From contig NZ_WOFH01000004.1 in assembly GCF_009733595.1 (NCBI RefSeq), positions 558,001 to 622,000 on the forward strand: a stretch of DNA of 64,000 bases, written 5' to 3'. Below are positions 51,921-62,530 of the stretch, piece after piece. Each line of letters begins with the position of its first letter. Position 1 is the stretch's first letter. The DNA is from Actinomadura litoris. GTDB taxonomy: Bacteria; Actinomycetota; Actinomycetes; Streptosporangiales; Streptosporangiaceae. Below the pieces are notes generated by a model. That model was not told the origin of the DNA. It searched no databases and was given only the letters and a program-made list of their open reading frames with translations. The translations under genes and the position numbers were made by a program.

Positions 51921-53054
51921 GTGTCAGCCGTTGATGTCCTGCTCCCGGCGCGCGCGGTGTTCCATCCGGTGGTCGATCTCGGCACCGGCACCGTCGTCGC
52001 CGTGGAAACGCATGCGGGTCCGCCCGCCGCGTCCGGTCCTCCGCCGCGGGTCGACCCCGCCGCGGAGGACGTGCGGCGCGCGGTGGAGGCGGCCCGAGCG
52101 ACAGCGGACCTGGGCACCCCCCTTCCGCTGCAGATCGGCCTGCGGGCCGAGACCCTGACCCACGGAGACGCATTCCTCGGCGAGCTGCACCACGGGCTCG
52201 GGGAGACGGGACGGCGTCCCCAGGAGTTCATCATCTGCGTCGCGGGCGGTTTCCCGCCGGCGCAGCGTCCGACGGTCGCCGCCGCCCTGACCGGGCTGCG
52301 GCGGGCCGGCTACCTCGTCGGCCTGGCGGGCCTCGGCGCCGGGCACGCGCCGCTCGACCTGCTCGTGGACGGCGCGTCCTACCTGCTCAAGCTCGATCCG
52401 GAGCTGGCCCGCAGATCGCTGACCGAACCCCGGCGCTCGGCGCTGGTGGCGAGCCTCGTCGAGCTGGCGCACCGGCTCGGCACGCACGTCCTCGCGCCCG
52501 GCCTCGCGACGCAGGACCAGGTGGTGCACCTGCGCGAGCTGGGGGTCCGGCTCGTCCAGGGGCCCGCGCTGGCCCCGCCGGAGTGGCGGCCGGGGATGCC
52601 GATCACGGTCCCCGTCGCGGCCCGCGAGGACCCGGCGCCGCCCGACCCGGGCCTCGGGCTCGGGCCGCGCGTCTCGGAGTTCACGCTCCCGGCGGTGACG
52701 CTGCCGCACACCGCGACCGCCCAGGAGGTGCTGACCGCGCTGAACGCCGAGACCGGCATCACCAGCGTCGTCCTGGTGGACGAGCGGCAGCGGCCCCGGT
52801 CCACGGTCGACCGGACGCGGTTCCTGCTGCGGCTGTCGGGCGCCTACGGGCACGCCCTGCACGCCCACCGGCCCGCCGCGCGGCTGGCCGATCCGCCGCG
52901 TCCGGTGCCGCGCACGGTCCCGGCGGTGGCGGCGCTGCGCGCGGCCGGGCGGGAGGACGAGCGGGTCTACGACGACCTCGTCGTGGTGGACGAGGTCGGG
53001 CGCTGCCTCGGCATCGTCCGCGTCGCCGACCTGATCCGCGGCCTGTCCCCGTGA
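51921..53054 (+). CDS. Degenerate EAL domain protein with C-terminal CBS-like domain
   Basis: A 377-residue protein. Residues about 5-235 have the EAL (c-di-GMP phosphodiesterase) fold: LLPARAVFHPVVDLGTGTVVAVE, then a barrel ending at VRLVQGPALAPPEW. The catalytic motifs are lost: EALxR reads ETHAGP, the ExxES region is IICVAGG, and DDFGxGYSSL is AGLGAGHAPLDLL, while the Lys of LLKLDPEL remains. The C-terminal part (about 250-375) carries CBS-like repeats (TAQEVLTALNAETGITSVVLVDE and YDDLVVVDEVGRCLGIVRVADLIRGL). It is therefore more likely a nucleotide sensor than an enzyme. GTG 51921 is the start. Confidence 0.82.
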   Translation: MSAVDVLLPARAVFHPVVDLGTGTVVAVETHAGPPAASGPPPRVDPAAEDVRRAVEAARATADLGTPLPLQIGLRAETLTHGDAFLGELHHGLGETGRRPQEFIICVAGGFPPAQRPTVAAALTGLRRAGYLVGLAGLGAGHAPLDLLVDGASYLLKLDPELARRSLTEPRRSALVASLVELAHRLGTHVLAPGLATQDQVVHLRELGVRLVQGPALAPPEWRPGMPITVPVAAREDPAPPDPGLGLGPRVSEFTLPAVTLPHTATAQEVLTALNAETGITSVVLVDERQRPRSTVDRTRFLLRLSGAYGHALHAHRPAARLADPPRPVPRTVPAVAALRAAGREDERVYDDLVVVDEVGRCLGIVRVADLIRGLSP

Positions 53055-53096
53055 CGCCCGGCGGCCCTGAAGATCGCTGAGATCGACGAGGAGGCG

Positions 53097-53774
53097 TCAC
53101 AGGAGCCCGGGCGGGATGGGAGCGCCGCCCGGGCGGGCGCGGCCCGCGGCGGCCGTCTCCTGCGCGAGGATGGCCGCCTGGACCCGGCTGCGCAGCCCCA
53201 GCTTGCCCAGGATGCGGCTGACGTGGGTCTTGGTGGTGGTCTCCGCCATGTCGAGCCGCCGCGCGATCTCCCCGTTCGACAGCCCCTCGCCGAGGCAGCG
53301 GAACACCTCCCACTCGCGCGGGGTGAGGCCGTCGAGGCCGGGCGCCCCGGGCGGCGCCGCCGGGCGCGCCGCGAACGCCCCGATCAGCCTGCGGGTCACC
53401 TTCGGCGCGATGATCCCCTCCCCGGCCGCGACGGTCCGCACCGCCTCCACCAGCCGGTCGGCGTCGACGTCCTTCAGCAGGAACCCGGCGGCGCCTGCCC
53501 GCAGCGCGCCGAAGACGTACTCGTCCAGGTCGAAGGTGGTCAGCACCAGCACGTCCGCGATCCCGGCGATCTCCCGGGTCGCGCCGATCCCGTCCAGGAC
53601 GGGCATCCGGACGTCCATGAGCACCACGTCGGGGCGCAGCTCGCGGGCCAGCTCGACCGCGCGGCGCCCGTCGGCGGCCTCGCCGACGACCCGCAGGTCG
53701 GGCGCCGCGCCGAGGATGAGGACCAGGCCCGCCCGCACCGCCGCCTGGTCGTCGGCGACCAGCACCTCGATCAT
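53097..53774 (-). CDS. NarL/LuxR-family response regulator
   Basis: A 225-residue response regulator. The receiver has Asp8-Asp9 and phospho-acceptor Asp54 (VVLMDVRMP), with Thr in LVLTTFD and Lys in GFLLKD. The LuxR-type HTH (about 150-210) reads LTPREWEVFRCLGEGLSNGEIARRLDMAETTTKTHVSRILGKLGLRSRVQA. Its ATG lies in a four-base overlap with the stop of the sensor kinase gene, so the pair is a two-component system. The regulon is unknown. Confidence 0.94.
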   Translation of the reverse strand: MIEVLVADDQAAVRAGLVLILGAAPDLRVVGEAADGRRAVELARELRPDVVLMDVRMPVLDGIGATREIAGIADVLVLTTFDLDEYVFGALRAGAAGFLLKDVDADRLVEAVRTVAAGEGIIAPKVTRRLIGAFAARPAAPPGAPGLDGLTPREWEVFRCLGEGLSNGEIARRLDMAETTTKTHVSRILGKLGLRSRVQAAILAQETAAAGRARPGGAPIPPGLL

Positions 53775-54946
53775 GTCGTCCTCTCCTGGTCAAGCGGCAG
53801 CTCGGCGTGGACCCGCCAGCGGCCCGCGTCGGGCCCGGCGGCGAACTCCCCGGCCAGCATCGCGGCCCGCTCCCGCATCCCGATCAGCCCGCTGCCCGAG
53901 CCCGGCAGGCGCGACCCGTCCCGCCCGAGCGGGCTCACCACGTCGATCACCACGCGCCGCCGCCCGTACTCGACCCGGACGTCGGCCCGCCCGGGGCCCG
54001 CGTGCTTGAGCGCGTTGGTCAGCGACTCCTGGACGATCCGGTAGGCGGCCAGCTCGACCGCCGCGGGCAGCTCCGGCGCCTCCCCCGCCACCTCCAGCCG
54101 GGCCGACAGGTCCGGACGCGCCGTCCGCGCGACGAGGGGCCCGAGCTCGGCGAGCCGGGGTGCGGCGGGCGGGTCCTCCTCGTCGCCGCCGTCGCGCAGC
54201 AGCCCGATCATCCGGCGCATCTCCGCGAGCCCCTGGACGCTGTTCTCCCGGATGACCTCCATCGCCCGGTCGATGCCGTCCCGGTCGAGGTCGCGCACCT
54301 TCAGCACCGCCGAGGAGTGCAGCGCGACGGCGCTCAGATGGTTGGCGATCACGTCGTGCAGCTCCCGCGCCATCCGGGCCCGCTCGGCGCCGACCGCGGC
54401 CCGCCGGTCCAGCTCCGCCAGCCGCGCCACCTGCTCGGCGCGCTCCCGCTCGGCCTCGGCCTTGAACCGGTGCTCGCGGACGGCCATCGCGGTCAGCACC
54501 GGCGCCATCCACGTCACCCCGGCGAGCGCGCCGCCCAGCACCCCGAGCGACACCTGGCCGAGCGCGATCCCGGACCCGACCGCGACCACCAGCGTCGCCG
54601 CGCACGTCGTCGCGAGCAGCCACTCCGCCGTCCGCCGCCGCCCGTACAGGCTCGCCGCGTACAGCACGTCCCCGTAGATCACCGCCGTCGCGAAGCTCGG
54701 GCCCATGAGCACGTCGGCGAAGTTGAACGGCGTGGCGAGCGCCAGCGCCGTCAGCGGCGCGCGCCGCCGCAGCAGCAGCGCCGGGAACAACCCGAGGAGC
54801 GGGAGGAACCGCCATTCGCGCGCCGGGTTCCAGTCCTGCTCCCACGTCGTGTACCCGTGCACTCCGATCATGAGGAGGCCGCCCGCCAGCCCCGCGAGCG
54901 CGATGAGCACGTCCTGGCGGGTGGTGAGTCTGCGGAGCGGGGGCAC
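53771..54946 (-). CDS. Sensor histidine kinase (HPK7, NarX/DesK type)
   Basis: A 391-residue kinase partner of the adjacent NarL-type regulator. Four to five N-terminal membrane helices (about 12-150) form the sensor. The dimerisation helix follows with ERARMARELHDVIANHLSAVALHSSA, where His197 is the phosphorylation site. The ATPase domain has the N-box region AYRIVQESLTNALKHAG and a GxG stretch LPGSGSGLIGMRERAAMLAGEF. GTG 54946 is the start. This small intramembrane-sensing type is common in actinobacteria. Confidence 0.93.
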   Translation of the reverse strand: MPPLRRLTTRQDVLIALAGLAGGLLMIGVHGYTTWEQDWNPAREWRFLPLLGLFPALLLRRRAPLTALALATPFNFADVLMGPSFATAVIYGDVLYAASLYGRRRTAEWLLATTCAATLVVAVGSGIALGQVSLGVLGGALAGVTWMAPVLTAMAVREHRFKAEAERERAEQVARLAELDRRAAVGAERARMARELHDVIANHLSAVALHSSAVLKVRDLDRDGIDRAMEVIRENSVQGLAEMRRMIGLLRDGGDEEDPPAAPRLAELGPLVARTARPDLSARLEVAGEAPELPAAVELAAYRIVQESLTNALKHAGPGRADVRVEYGRRRVVIDVVSPLGRDGSRLPGSGSGLIGMRERAAMLAGEFAAGPDAGRWRVHAELPLDQERTT

Positions 54947-55078
54947 ACCCCCATCTCAGCACCTCCGCCCGGGTGCCCGCGTCCGACCTGGTGACGGCCG
55001 CCGTACATCCTTCGGACGACCCGGGAAACCTCAGCCCAGAGGAGGCGCGGGGCGTCCCGCCCGCCCGACCATGGAGGC

Positions 55079-55654
55079 ATGCTCATCGCGGTCATCGCCG
55101 GTTGCGAGATCGGCTTCTGGGTCGTCCTCGCCGCCGGGCTCGTCGCCCGGTACCCGCTGCGCCTGCGCCGCACCGGCGCGGCGCTCCTGATGTGCGTCCC
55201 GCTGGTGGACGTCGTCCTGCTGACCGTCACGGTGGTCGACCTGCGCGGCGGCGCGACCGCGGGCTTCGGCCACGGCCTGTCCGCCGCCTACGTCGGCTAC
55301 TCGGTCGCGTTCGGCCACAGCATGATCCGCTGGGCGGACGAGCGGTTCGCGCACCGCTTCGCCGGCGGCCCCCCGCCTGGGGAGAAGCCCAAGCACGGCC
55401 GGGCGCGGGCCGCCTACGAGTGGCGCGAGTTCGTCAAGGCGGTCGTCGCGACGGCCCTGTCCTGCGGCATCCTCCTGCTGATGATCGCCATCGTCGGCGA
55501 CGCGGACCGCACCGAGCAGCTCAGCGGCTGGCTCACCCGCCTCGGCGTCGTCCTGGCGATCTGGTCGCTGTGGCCGATCACCTACACGATCTGGCCGGCC
55601 AAGCCCAAGAAGGGATCCGCCACGAGCCCCGCCGACCGCACCCCCCGGGCGTGA
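55079..55654 (+). CDS. Conserved membrane protein
   Basis: A 191-residue membrane protein with five hydrophobic segments (about 3-22, 31-53, 62-80, 121-141, 150-172). The loop MIRWADERFAHRFAGGPPPGEKPKHGRARAAYEWREFVKA is cytosolic and basic. Similar proteins occur in actinobacteria without a known role. It is divergent from the two-component system, which could control it. ATG 55079 is used although the nearest GGAGG is only two bases upstream. Confidence 0.72.
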   Translation: MLIAVIAGCEIGFWVVLAAGLVARYPLRLRRTGAALLMCVPLVDVVLLTVTVVDLRGGATAGFGHGLSAAYVGYSVAFGHSMIRWADERFAHRFAGGPPPGEKPKHGRARAAYEWREFVKAVVATALSCGILLLMIAIVGDADRTEQLSGWLTRLGVVLAIWSLWPITYTIWPAKPKKGSATSPADRTPRA

Positions 55655-55707
55655 ACCGGCAGAGCGACTCGCCCATCCGCCGCTTGAGAAACCGGGTCGG
55701 CGGAGTT

Positions 55708-55750
55708 CCTCAGATACACCTGAGGCCGCGTCCGTGGGCGGGACGCGGCC
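55708..55750. terminator. Double hairpin between convergent genes
   Basis: CCTCAG (55708-55713) pairs with CTGAGG (55720-55725). A second hairpin with perfect 10-bp arms (55724-55733 and 55741-55750) follows directly. They lie between the stop of the membrane protein and that of sufT, and can terminate both transcripts. Confidence 0.75.
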
Positions 55751-55766
55751 TTCGGGGGTGCGTGGG

Positions 55767-56096
55767 TCAGACGTTGAAGCCGAGGGCGCGGAGCTGGTCG
55801 CGGCCCTCGTCGGTGATCTTGTCGGGGCCCCACGGCGGGAGCCAGACCCAGTTGATCTTGACGTCCTTGACGAGGCCCTCCAGGGCGCTGTGGGCCTGGT
55901 CCTCGATCACGTCGGTGAGGGGGCAGGCGGCGCTGGTGAGGGTCATGTCCAGGGTCGCGACCTCGGCGTCGAGGTTGACGCCGTACACCAGGCCGAGGTC
56001 CACGACGTTGATGCCGAGTTCGGGGTCGACGACGTCCTTGAGCGCCTCAAGGATCTCGTCCTCCGCGGGGACGGCCGTGTCGGTGGTTTCGGTCAT
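55767..56096 (-). CDS. sufT: SufT-type metal-sulfur cluster assembly factor (DUF59/MIP18)
   Basis: A 109-residue protein of the DUF59 family, helping mature Fe-S proteins. The domain ILEALKDVVDPELGINVVDLGLVYGVNLD is followed by the conserved cysteine in MTLTSAACPLTDVIEDQ and by the family's end WVWLPPWGPDKITDEGRDQLRALGF. ATG 56096 lies in a four-base overlap with sufU and follows GGAGAGGC. It is the last gene of the suf operon. Confidence 0.92.
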   Translation of the reverse strand: MTETTDTAVPAEDEILEALKDVVDPELGINVVDLGLVYGVNLDAEVATLDMTLTSAACPLTDVIEDQAHSALEGLVKDVKINWVWLPPWGPDKITDEGRDQLRALGFNV

Positions 56097-56551
56097 GATG
56101 CCTCTCCGAGAGCGCGGGCGGTCGCGTCCTTCCACGCCATCCAGGCGAGCAGGGCGCACTTGATGCGGGCGGGGTACTTGGAGACCCCGGCGAAGGCGAT
56201 CGCGTCCTCCAGGACGTCCTCGTCGGGCGCGATGTCCTGGCCGCGCGACTGCATCAGCGCCAGGAACTCCTCGCCGACCGCCATGGCCTCCTTGACCGGC
56301 TTGCCGATGATCAGGTCGGCCATCACCGAGGCGCTGGCCTGGCTGATCGAGCAGCCCATGGCGTCGTAGGAGACGTCGGCGACCGTGGCGTCCTGGCCCG
56401 AGCCGTCGAGGTGCACGCGCAGCGTCACCTCGTCGCCGCAGGTCGGGTTGACGTGGTGCGCCTCGCCCTCGTACGGCTCCCGCAGCCCCTTGTGGTGGGG
56501 GTTGCGGTAGTGGTCCAGGATGACCTCCTGGTACATCGCCTCCAGCTGCAT
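56093..56551 (-). CDS. sufU: SufU, sulfur-transfer partner of SufS
   Basis: A 152-residue Zn-binding SufU. Ligand candidates are Cys38 and Asp40 (NPTCGD), Cys67 (DAMGCSISQAS) and Cys132 (RIKCALLAW), the full SufU set. SufU accepts persulfide sulfur from SufS. The start is ATG 56551 behind AAAGGAC. It lies 53 bases after sufS, the only real gap within the operon, and overlaps sufT. Confidence 0.94.
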   Translation of the reverse strand: MQLEAMYQEVILDHYRNPHHKGLREPYEGEAHHVNPTCGDEVTLRVHLDGSGQDATVADVSYDAMGCSISQASASVMADLIIGKPVKEAMAVGEEFLALMQSRGQDIAPDEDVLEDAIAFAGVSKYPARIKCALLAWMAWKDATARALGEAS

Positions 56552-56604
56552 GTCGTCCTTTCGTGCCTTTCTCGCTTCAACCGGGGCCGCCGCCGGGCTG
56601 TTCC

Positions 56605-58631
<2,027 letters not shown>

Positions 58632-58646
58632 AATGCGTGCTGTTCC

Positions 58647-58964
58647 TTAGTCGTCGGAGCCGAGCGAGACGTAGACGTCGCCGTCCTCGACCTTGACCTT
58701 GTAGGTGGCGACCGGCTGCGTCGCCGGCGGGTTCGTGGGCTTGCCGGTGCGCAGGTCGAAGCAGGACCCGTGCAGCCAGCACTCGATCGTGCCGTCGTAG
58801 ACCTCGCCCTCCGACAGCGAGACCTCGGCGTGCGAGCAGATGTCGTTGAGCGCGTAGAGGTCCTCGCCGCTGCGGGCGATCGCGACCGGGGTGTCGCCGA
58901 CCTCGACCGCCAGCGCCCCGTCGGCGGGGACGTCGGCGAGCGGGCAGACCTTCACGTAGGTCAT
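58647..58964 (-). CDS. Rieske-type ferredoxin within the suf operon
   Basis: A 105-residue Rieske [2Fe-2S] protein. Ligands are Cys43-x-His45 (NDICSHAEVSLSEG) and Cys62-x2-His65 (ECWLHGSCFDLRTGKP). It is of the soluble ferredoxin type (no membrane helix), often annotated as a non-haem iron oxygenase ferredoxin. This gene between sufD and sufC is standard in actinobacterial suf operons and may supply electrons for assembly. ATG 58964 overlaps the sufD stop (ATGA). Confidence 0.92.
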   Translation of the reverse strand: MTYVKVCPLADVPADGALAVEVGDTPVAIARSGEDLYALNDICSHAEVSLSEGEVYDGTIECWLHGSCFDLRTGKPTNPPATQPVATYKVKVEDGDVYVSLGSDD

Positions 58965-60097
58965 CGGGCCGCCCCCCGGTCGAGCTCGGCCTCGATGGCC
59001 TCCCGGACCTTCTCGCGGACCTCGGCGACCTCGATGCGCTCGATCAGCTGGCCGAGGAACCCGCGCACCACCATGCGGCGCGCCTCGTCGAAGGTGATCC
59101 CCCGGGCCTGGAGGTAGAACAGGTGCTCGTCGTCGAGCCGCCCGGACGCGGACGCGTGGCCCGCGCCGGCGACCTCGCCGGTGAGGATCTCCAGGTTCGG
59201 CACCGAGTCGACGCGGGTCCCGTCGGTGAGGACGAGGTTGCGGTTCAGCTCGTAGGTGTCGGTGCCCTCGGCCTCCGCGCGGATGATCACGTCGCCGATC
59301 CAGACGGCGTGCGCGTCCTCGTCCTGGAGGGCGCCGCGGTAGTCGACGCGGCTGCGGCAGTTCGGCACCGTGTGGTCGACCAGCAGGCGGTGCTCCAGGT
59401 GCTGGCCGCCGTCGGCGAAGTACACCCCGTACAGCTCGGCGTCGCCGCCGGGCGCGTCGTAGCCGACCGACGGGGAGATCCGCACGAGGTCGCCGCCGAG
59501 CGAGACGTTGTGCGAGACGAACCGGGCGTCGCGGCCGAGCCGCGCGTGCTGGTGGGAGACGTGGACGCTGCCGTCCGCCCAGTCCTGGAGGCTGATCACC
59601 GAGAGCCGCGCGCCGTCGCCGACGACGAACTCGACGTTGTCGGCGTAGGTCGCCGAGCCGCGGTGCGCGAGCACGACGGTCGCCTCGGCGAACGGCTCCA
59701 GGATCACGGTGGTGTGCCCGTAGGCGGCGGACGAGTCGTCCTCGCCGCGCAGCCGCAGGACGGTCGGCGCGGACGCGACGGCCTCCTTCGGCACGGTCAC
59801 GACCGTGGCGTGCGTGAACGAGGCCCACGCCTGGGCGCTGACGCGGTCGGCGGGCACGTAGGCCTTGCCGAGGCGGGCGTCGTCGCGGCCGACCGTCTCG
59901 ACGGTGACCTCCGGCGGCGCCTCGGCCTCCAGCACGACCTTGCCGTGCGCCTCGGCGGTGCCGTTGTGCAGGCCGCGCAGGCGCCGCAGCGGCGTGAACC
60001 GCCACTCCTCCTCGCGGCCCGTGGGCACGTCGAAGTCGGCCACCTCGTAGGACGCCTTGTCGTGCAGCGTCGACAGAGGCCTGGTGTCGAGCCCCAT
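58961..60097 (-). CDS. sufD: SufD, Fe-S assembly scaffold subunit
   Basis: A 378-residue SufD. The core beta-helix includes HLEHRLLVDHTVPNCRSRVDYRGALQDEDAHAVWIGDVIIRAEAEGTDTYELNRNLVL, and the C-terminal helical end is HASASGRLDDEHLFYLQARGITFDEARRMVVRGFLGQLIERI. SufD forms the SufBC2D complex with SufB. Its ATG at 60097 overlaps the sufB stop by one base (TGATG), and its stop overlaps the Rieske gene. Confidence 0.95.
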   Translation of the reverse strand: MGLDTRPLSTLHDKASYEVADFDVPTGREEEWRFTPLRRLRGLHNGTAEAHGKVVLEAEAPPEVTVETVGRDDARLGKAYVPADRVSAQAWASFTHATVVTVPKEAVASAPTVLRLRGEDDSSAAYGHTTVILEPFAEATVVLAHRGSATYADNVEFVVGDGARLSVISLQDWADGSVHVSHQHARLGRDARFVSHNVSLGGDLVRISPSVGYDAPGGDAELYGVYFADGGQHLEHRLLVDHTVPNCRSRVDYRGALQDEDAHAVWIGDVIIRAEAEGTDTYELNRNLVLTDGTRVDSVPNLEILTGEVAGAGHASASGRLDDEHLFYLQARGITFDEARRMVVRGFLGQLIERIEVAEVREKVREAIEAELDRGAAR

Positions 60098-61509
60098 CAG
60101 CCGACGGCTCCTTCCATCTGCAGTTCGATGAGCCGGTTCAGCTCCAGGGCGTACTCCATCGGCAGCTCGCGCGCGATCGGCTCGACGAACCCGCGCACGA
60201 TCATCGCCATCGCCTCGTCCTCGGTGAGGCCGCGGCTCATCAGGTAGAACAGCTGGTCCTCCGACACCTTGGAGACGGTGGCCTCGTGGCCCATCTCCAC
60301 GTCGTCCTCGCGGACGTCCACGTAGGGGTAGGTGTCGGACCGGCTGATCTGGTCGACGAGCAGCGCGTCGCACTTGACCGTGGACTTGCTGTGCTCGGCG
60401 CCCTCCTGGATCTGCACGAGGCCCCGGTAGGACGTGCGGCCGCCGCCCCGCGCCACCGACTTGGACACGATGGTCGAGGAGGTGTTCGGCGCCGCGTGCA
60501 CCATCTTGGCGCCCGCGTCCTGGTGCTGGTCCTCGCCGGCGAACGCGATCGACAGGGTCTCGCCCTTGGCGTGCTCGCCCAGCAGGTACACCGCCGGGTA
60601 CTTCATCGTGACCTTGGAGCCGATGTTGCCGTCGACCCACTCCATCGTCGCGCCCTCGTAGGCGACGGCGCGCTTGGTCACCAGGTTGTAGACGTTGTTC
60701 GACCAGTTCTGGATCGTGGTGTAGCGGACGCGGGCGTCCTTCTTCACGACGATCTCCACGACGGCCGAGTGCAGCGAGTCCGACTTGTAGATCGGAGCGG
60801 TACAACCCTCGACGTAGTGGACGTAGGAGCCCTCGTCGGCGATGATCAGCGTCCGCTCGAACTGGCCCATGTTCTCGGTGTTGATCCGGAAGTAGGCCTG
60901 GAGCGGGATCTCCACGTGCACGCCCGGCGGGACGTAGATGAACGAGCCCCCCGACCACACGGCGGTGTTCAGCGCGGCGAACTTGTTGTCGCCGACGGGG
61001 ATCACCGACCCGAAGTACTCCTGGAAGATCTCCGGGTGCTCCTTCAGGCCCGTGTCGGTGTCGAGGAAGATGACGCCCTTCTCCTCAAGGTCCTCGCGGA
61101 TCTTGTGGTAGACGACCTCGGACTCGTACTGGGCGGCGACGCCGGCGATGAGGCGCTGCTTCTCCGCCTCGGGGATGCCGAGCTTGTCGTAGGTGTTCTT
61201 GATGTCCTCGGGGAGCTCCTCCCAGGACGCCGCCTGCTTCTCGGTGGAGCGGACGAAGTACTTGATGTTGTCGAAGTCGATCGCCGACAGGTCCGAGCCC
61301 CAGGTGGGCATCGGCTTCTTGGCGAACAGCCGCAGCCCCTTGAGACGGAGGTCGAGCATCCAGTCCGGCTCGCCCTTCTTGGCCGAGATGTCGCGGACGA
61401 CATCCTCGTTCAGACCCCGGCGCGCGGAGGCACCCGCGGCGTCGGAGTCGGCCCAGCCGAACTTGTACCTGTCGAGCCCCTCCAGCTCGGGGTGGGCTGC
61501 AGTAGTCAT
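60097..61509 (-). CDS. sufB: SufB, Fe-S assembly scaffold subunit
   Basis: A 470-residue SufB, the cluster-building subunit. Marks are [19 protein letters not shown] at the N-terminus and the beta-helix core [22 protein letters not shown] with [20 protein letters not shown]. Towards the end, [38 protein letters not shown] contains the functional C-terminal Glu/His region. No intein interrupts it, unlike mycobacterial SufB. ATG 61509 overlaps the sufR stop (ATGA). Confidence 0.96.
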   Translation of the reverse strand: MTTAAHPELEGLDRYKFGWADSDAAGASARRGLNEDVVRDISAKKGEPDWMLDLRLKGLRLFAKKPMPTWGSDLSAIDFDNIKYFVRSTEKQAASWEELPEDIKNTYDKLGIPEAEKQRLIAGVAAQYESEVVYHKIREDLEEKGVIFLDTDTGLKEHPEIFQEYFGSVIPVGDNKFAALNTAVWSGGSFIYVPPGVHVEIPLQAYFRINTENMGQFERTLIIADEGSYVHYVEGCTAPIYKSDSLHSAVVEIVVKKDARVRYTTIQNWSNNVYNLVTKRAVAYEGATMEWVDGNIGSKVTMKYPAVYLLGEHAKGETLSIAFAGEDQHQDAGAKMVHAAPNTSSTIVSKSVARGGGRTSYRGLVQIQEGAEHSKSTVKCDALLVDQISRSDTYPYVDVREDDVEMGHEATVSKVSEDQLFYLMSRGLTEDEAMAMIVRGFVEPIARELPMEYALELNRLIELQMEGAVG

Positions 61510-62405
61510 AGGGACGTCCTCCCGGACTCCTCGTCAGTGTGCGATGTCTTTTCAGGGGCCGGCGTCGTTGCGGAGGCCGGCGGCTCGGGGGAGCGCTCCC
61601 CCGCGTCCCCCTCGGGGGCGGGCCCACCCGCGCCCGGCCCGCACAGCGAGCGGGAGCTGACGTGGGTGGTGCAGATCCCGTCGCCGTGCGCGATCGTGGC
61701 CAGCCGCTGGACCGGGGTCCCGAGCAGCCGGCTGAACGCCTCGGTCTCGGCCTCGCACAGCTGCGGGAACTCCGCGGCGACGTGCGCGACCGGGCAGTGG
61801 TGCTGGCACAGCTGCTCGCCCGCGCCCTGCGGCGCCTTGGCGGCGGCGGCCGCGTAGCCGTCGCCCGACAGCGCCTCGGCGAGCGTGCGGACCCGCTGGT
61901 GGGGCGGGGCCGCCTGCACGACGGGGCGGTAGCGCCGCTCCAGGTCGGCGATCTGCCGCCGGGCGAACTCGGCGACCGCGTGGTCGCCCGCCCGCTCGGC
62001 GAGGAAGCGCAGGGCGCTGGAGGCGAGGTCGTCGTAGGCGTGGACGAACGCGCTGCGCCCGGCGTCGGTGATGGCGAACCACTTGGCGGGACGGCCCCGG
62101 CCGCGCCGGGCCTGCGTCCGTGCCTTGCGGACCTCGATCATGCCCTCGGCCAGCAGCGCGTCCAGGTGCCTGCGGATGGCGGCCGGCGTGAGGCCGACGC
62201 GCTCCCCTAGGGTGGACGCGGTGACCGGGCCGTGCTCCAGGATGAGCCGGGCGACGCGGGCGCGGGTGTCGCGCTCGGTGTCGCCGCCCGCCTGCCGCCC
62301 GCCTGCGAGCCCGCCTCCACCGCCGTGACCAGGGACGGAAGGCACGCCTGAGGGCCGCGCGACGGCGGCCTCCGCGTTCGTCCGATCCTGGCTCACGTTT
62401 TTCAC
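61506..62405 (-). CDS. sufR: SufR, Fe-S-sensing repressor of the suf operon
   Basis: A 299-residue ArsR/DeoR-like winged-helix regulator. The DNA-binding part is [66 protein letters not shown]. The cluster-binding region is [31 protein letters not shown] followed by GDGICTTHV, giving the Cys-x12-Cys-x-Cys pattern of SufR [4Fe-4S] or [2Fe-2S] proteins. It heads the operon and autoregulates it in other actinobacteria. GTG 62405 is used; GTG 62396 is possible, as no clear ribosome-binding site is seen. Confidence 0.93.
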   Translation of the reverse strand: MKNVSQDRTNAEAAVARPSGVPSVPGHGGGGGLAGGRQAGGDTERDTRARVARLILEHGPVTASTLGERVGLTPAAIRRHLDALLAEGMIEVRKARTQARRGRGRPAKWFAITDAGRSAFVHAYDDLASSALRFLAERAGDHAVAEFARRQIADLERRYRPVVQAAPPHQRVRTLAEALSGDGYAAAAAKAPQGAGEQLCQHHCPVAHVAAEFPQLCEAETEAFSRLLGTPVQRLATIAHGDGICTTHVSSRSLCGPGAGGPAPEGDAGERSPEPPASATTPAPEKTSHTDEESGRTSL

Positions 62406-62465
62406 AACATCAGTGTGCCGTAATTCCTTCCTGCGAAACACCGGAATCCCGATGTCGTACCTCAC

Positions 62466-62484
62466 GCAGGCAAGCCTTGCCTAA
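62466..62484. promoter_or_regulatory. Iron-box-like palindrome upstream of sufR
   Basis: AGGCAAG (62468-62474) and CTTGCCT (62476-62482) form a perfect 15-base palindrome around one C. On the minus strand the 19-mer matches about 13 of 19 positions of the IdeR/DmdR iron box. It lies 60-80 bases before the sufR start and next to a possible -10 TACGAC (62460-62455), so iron-dependent control beside SufR is plausible. Confidence 0.5.
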
Positions 62485-62530
62485 CCTTGACCTTCGCCGG
62501 GTGTGGCCCGGGGCGGCGGGACCGGCGTGA

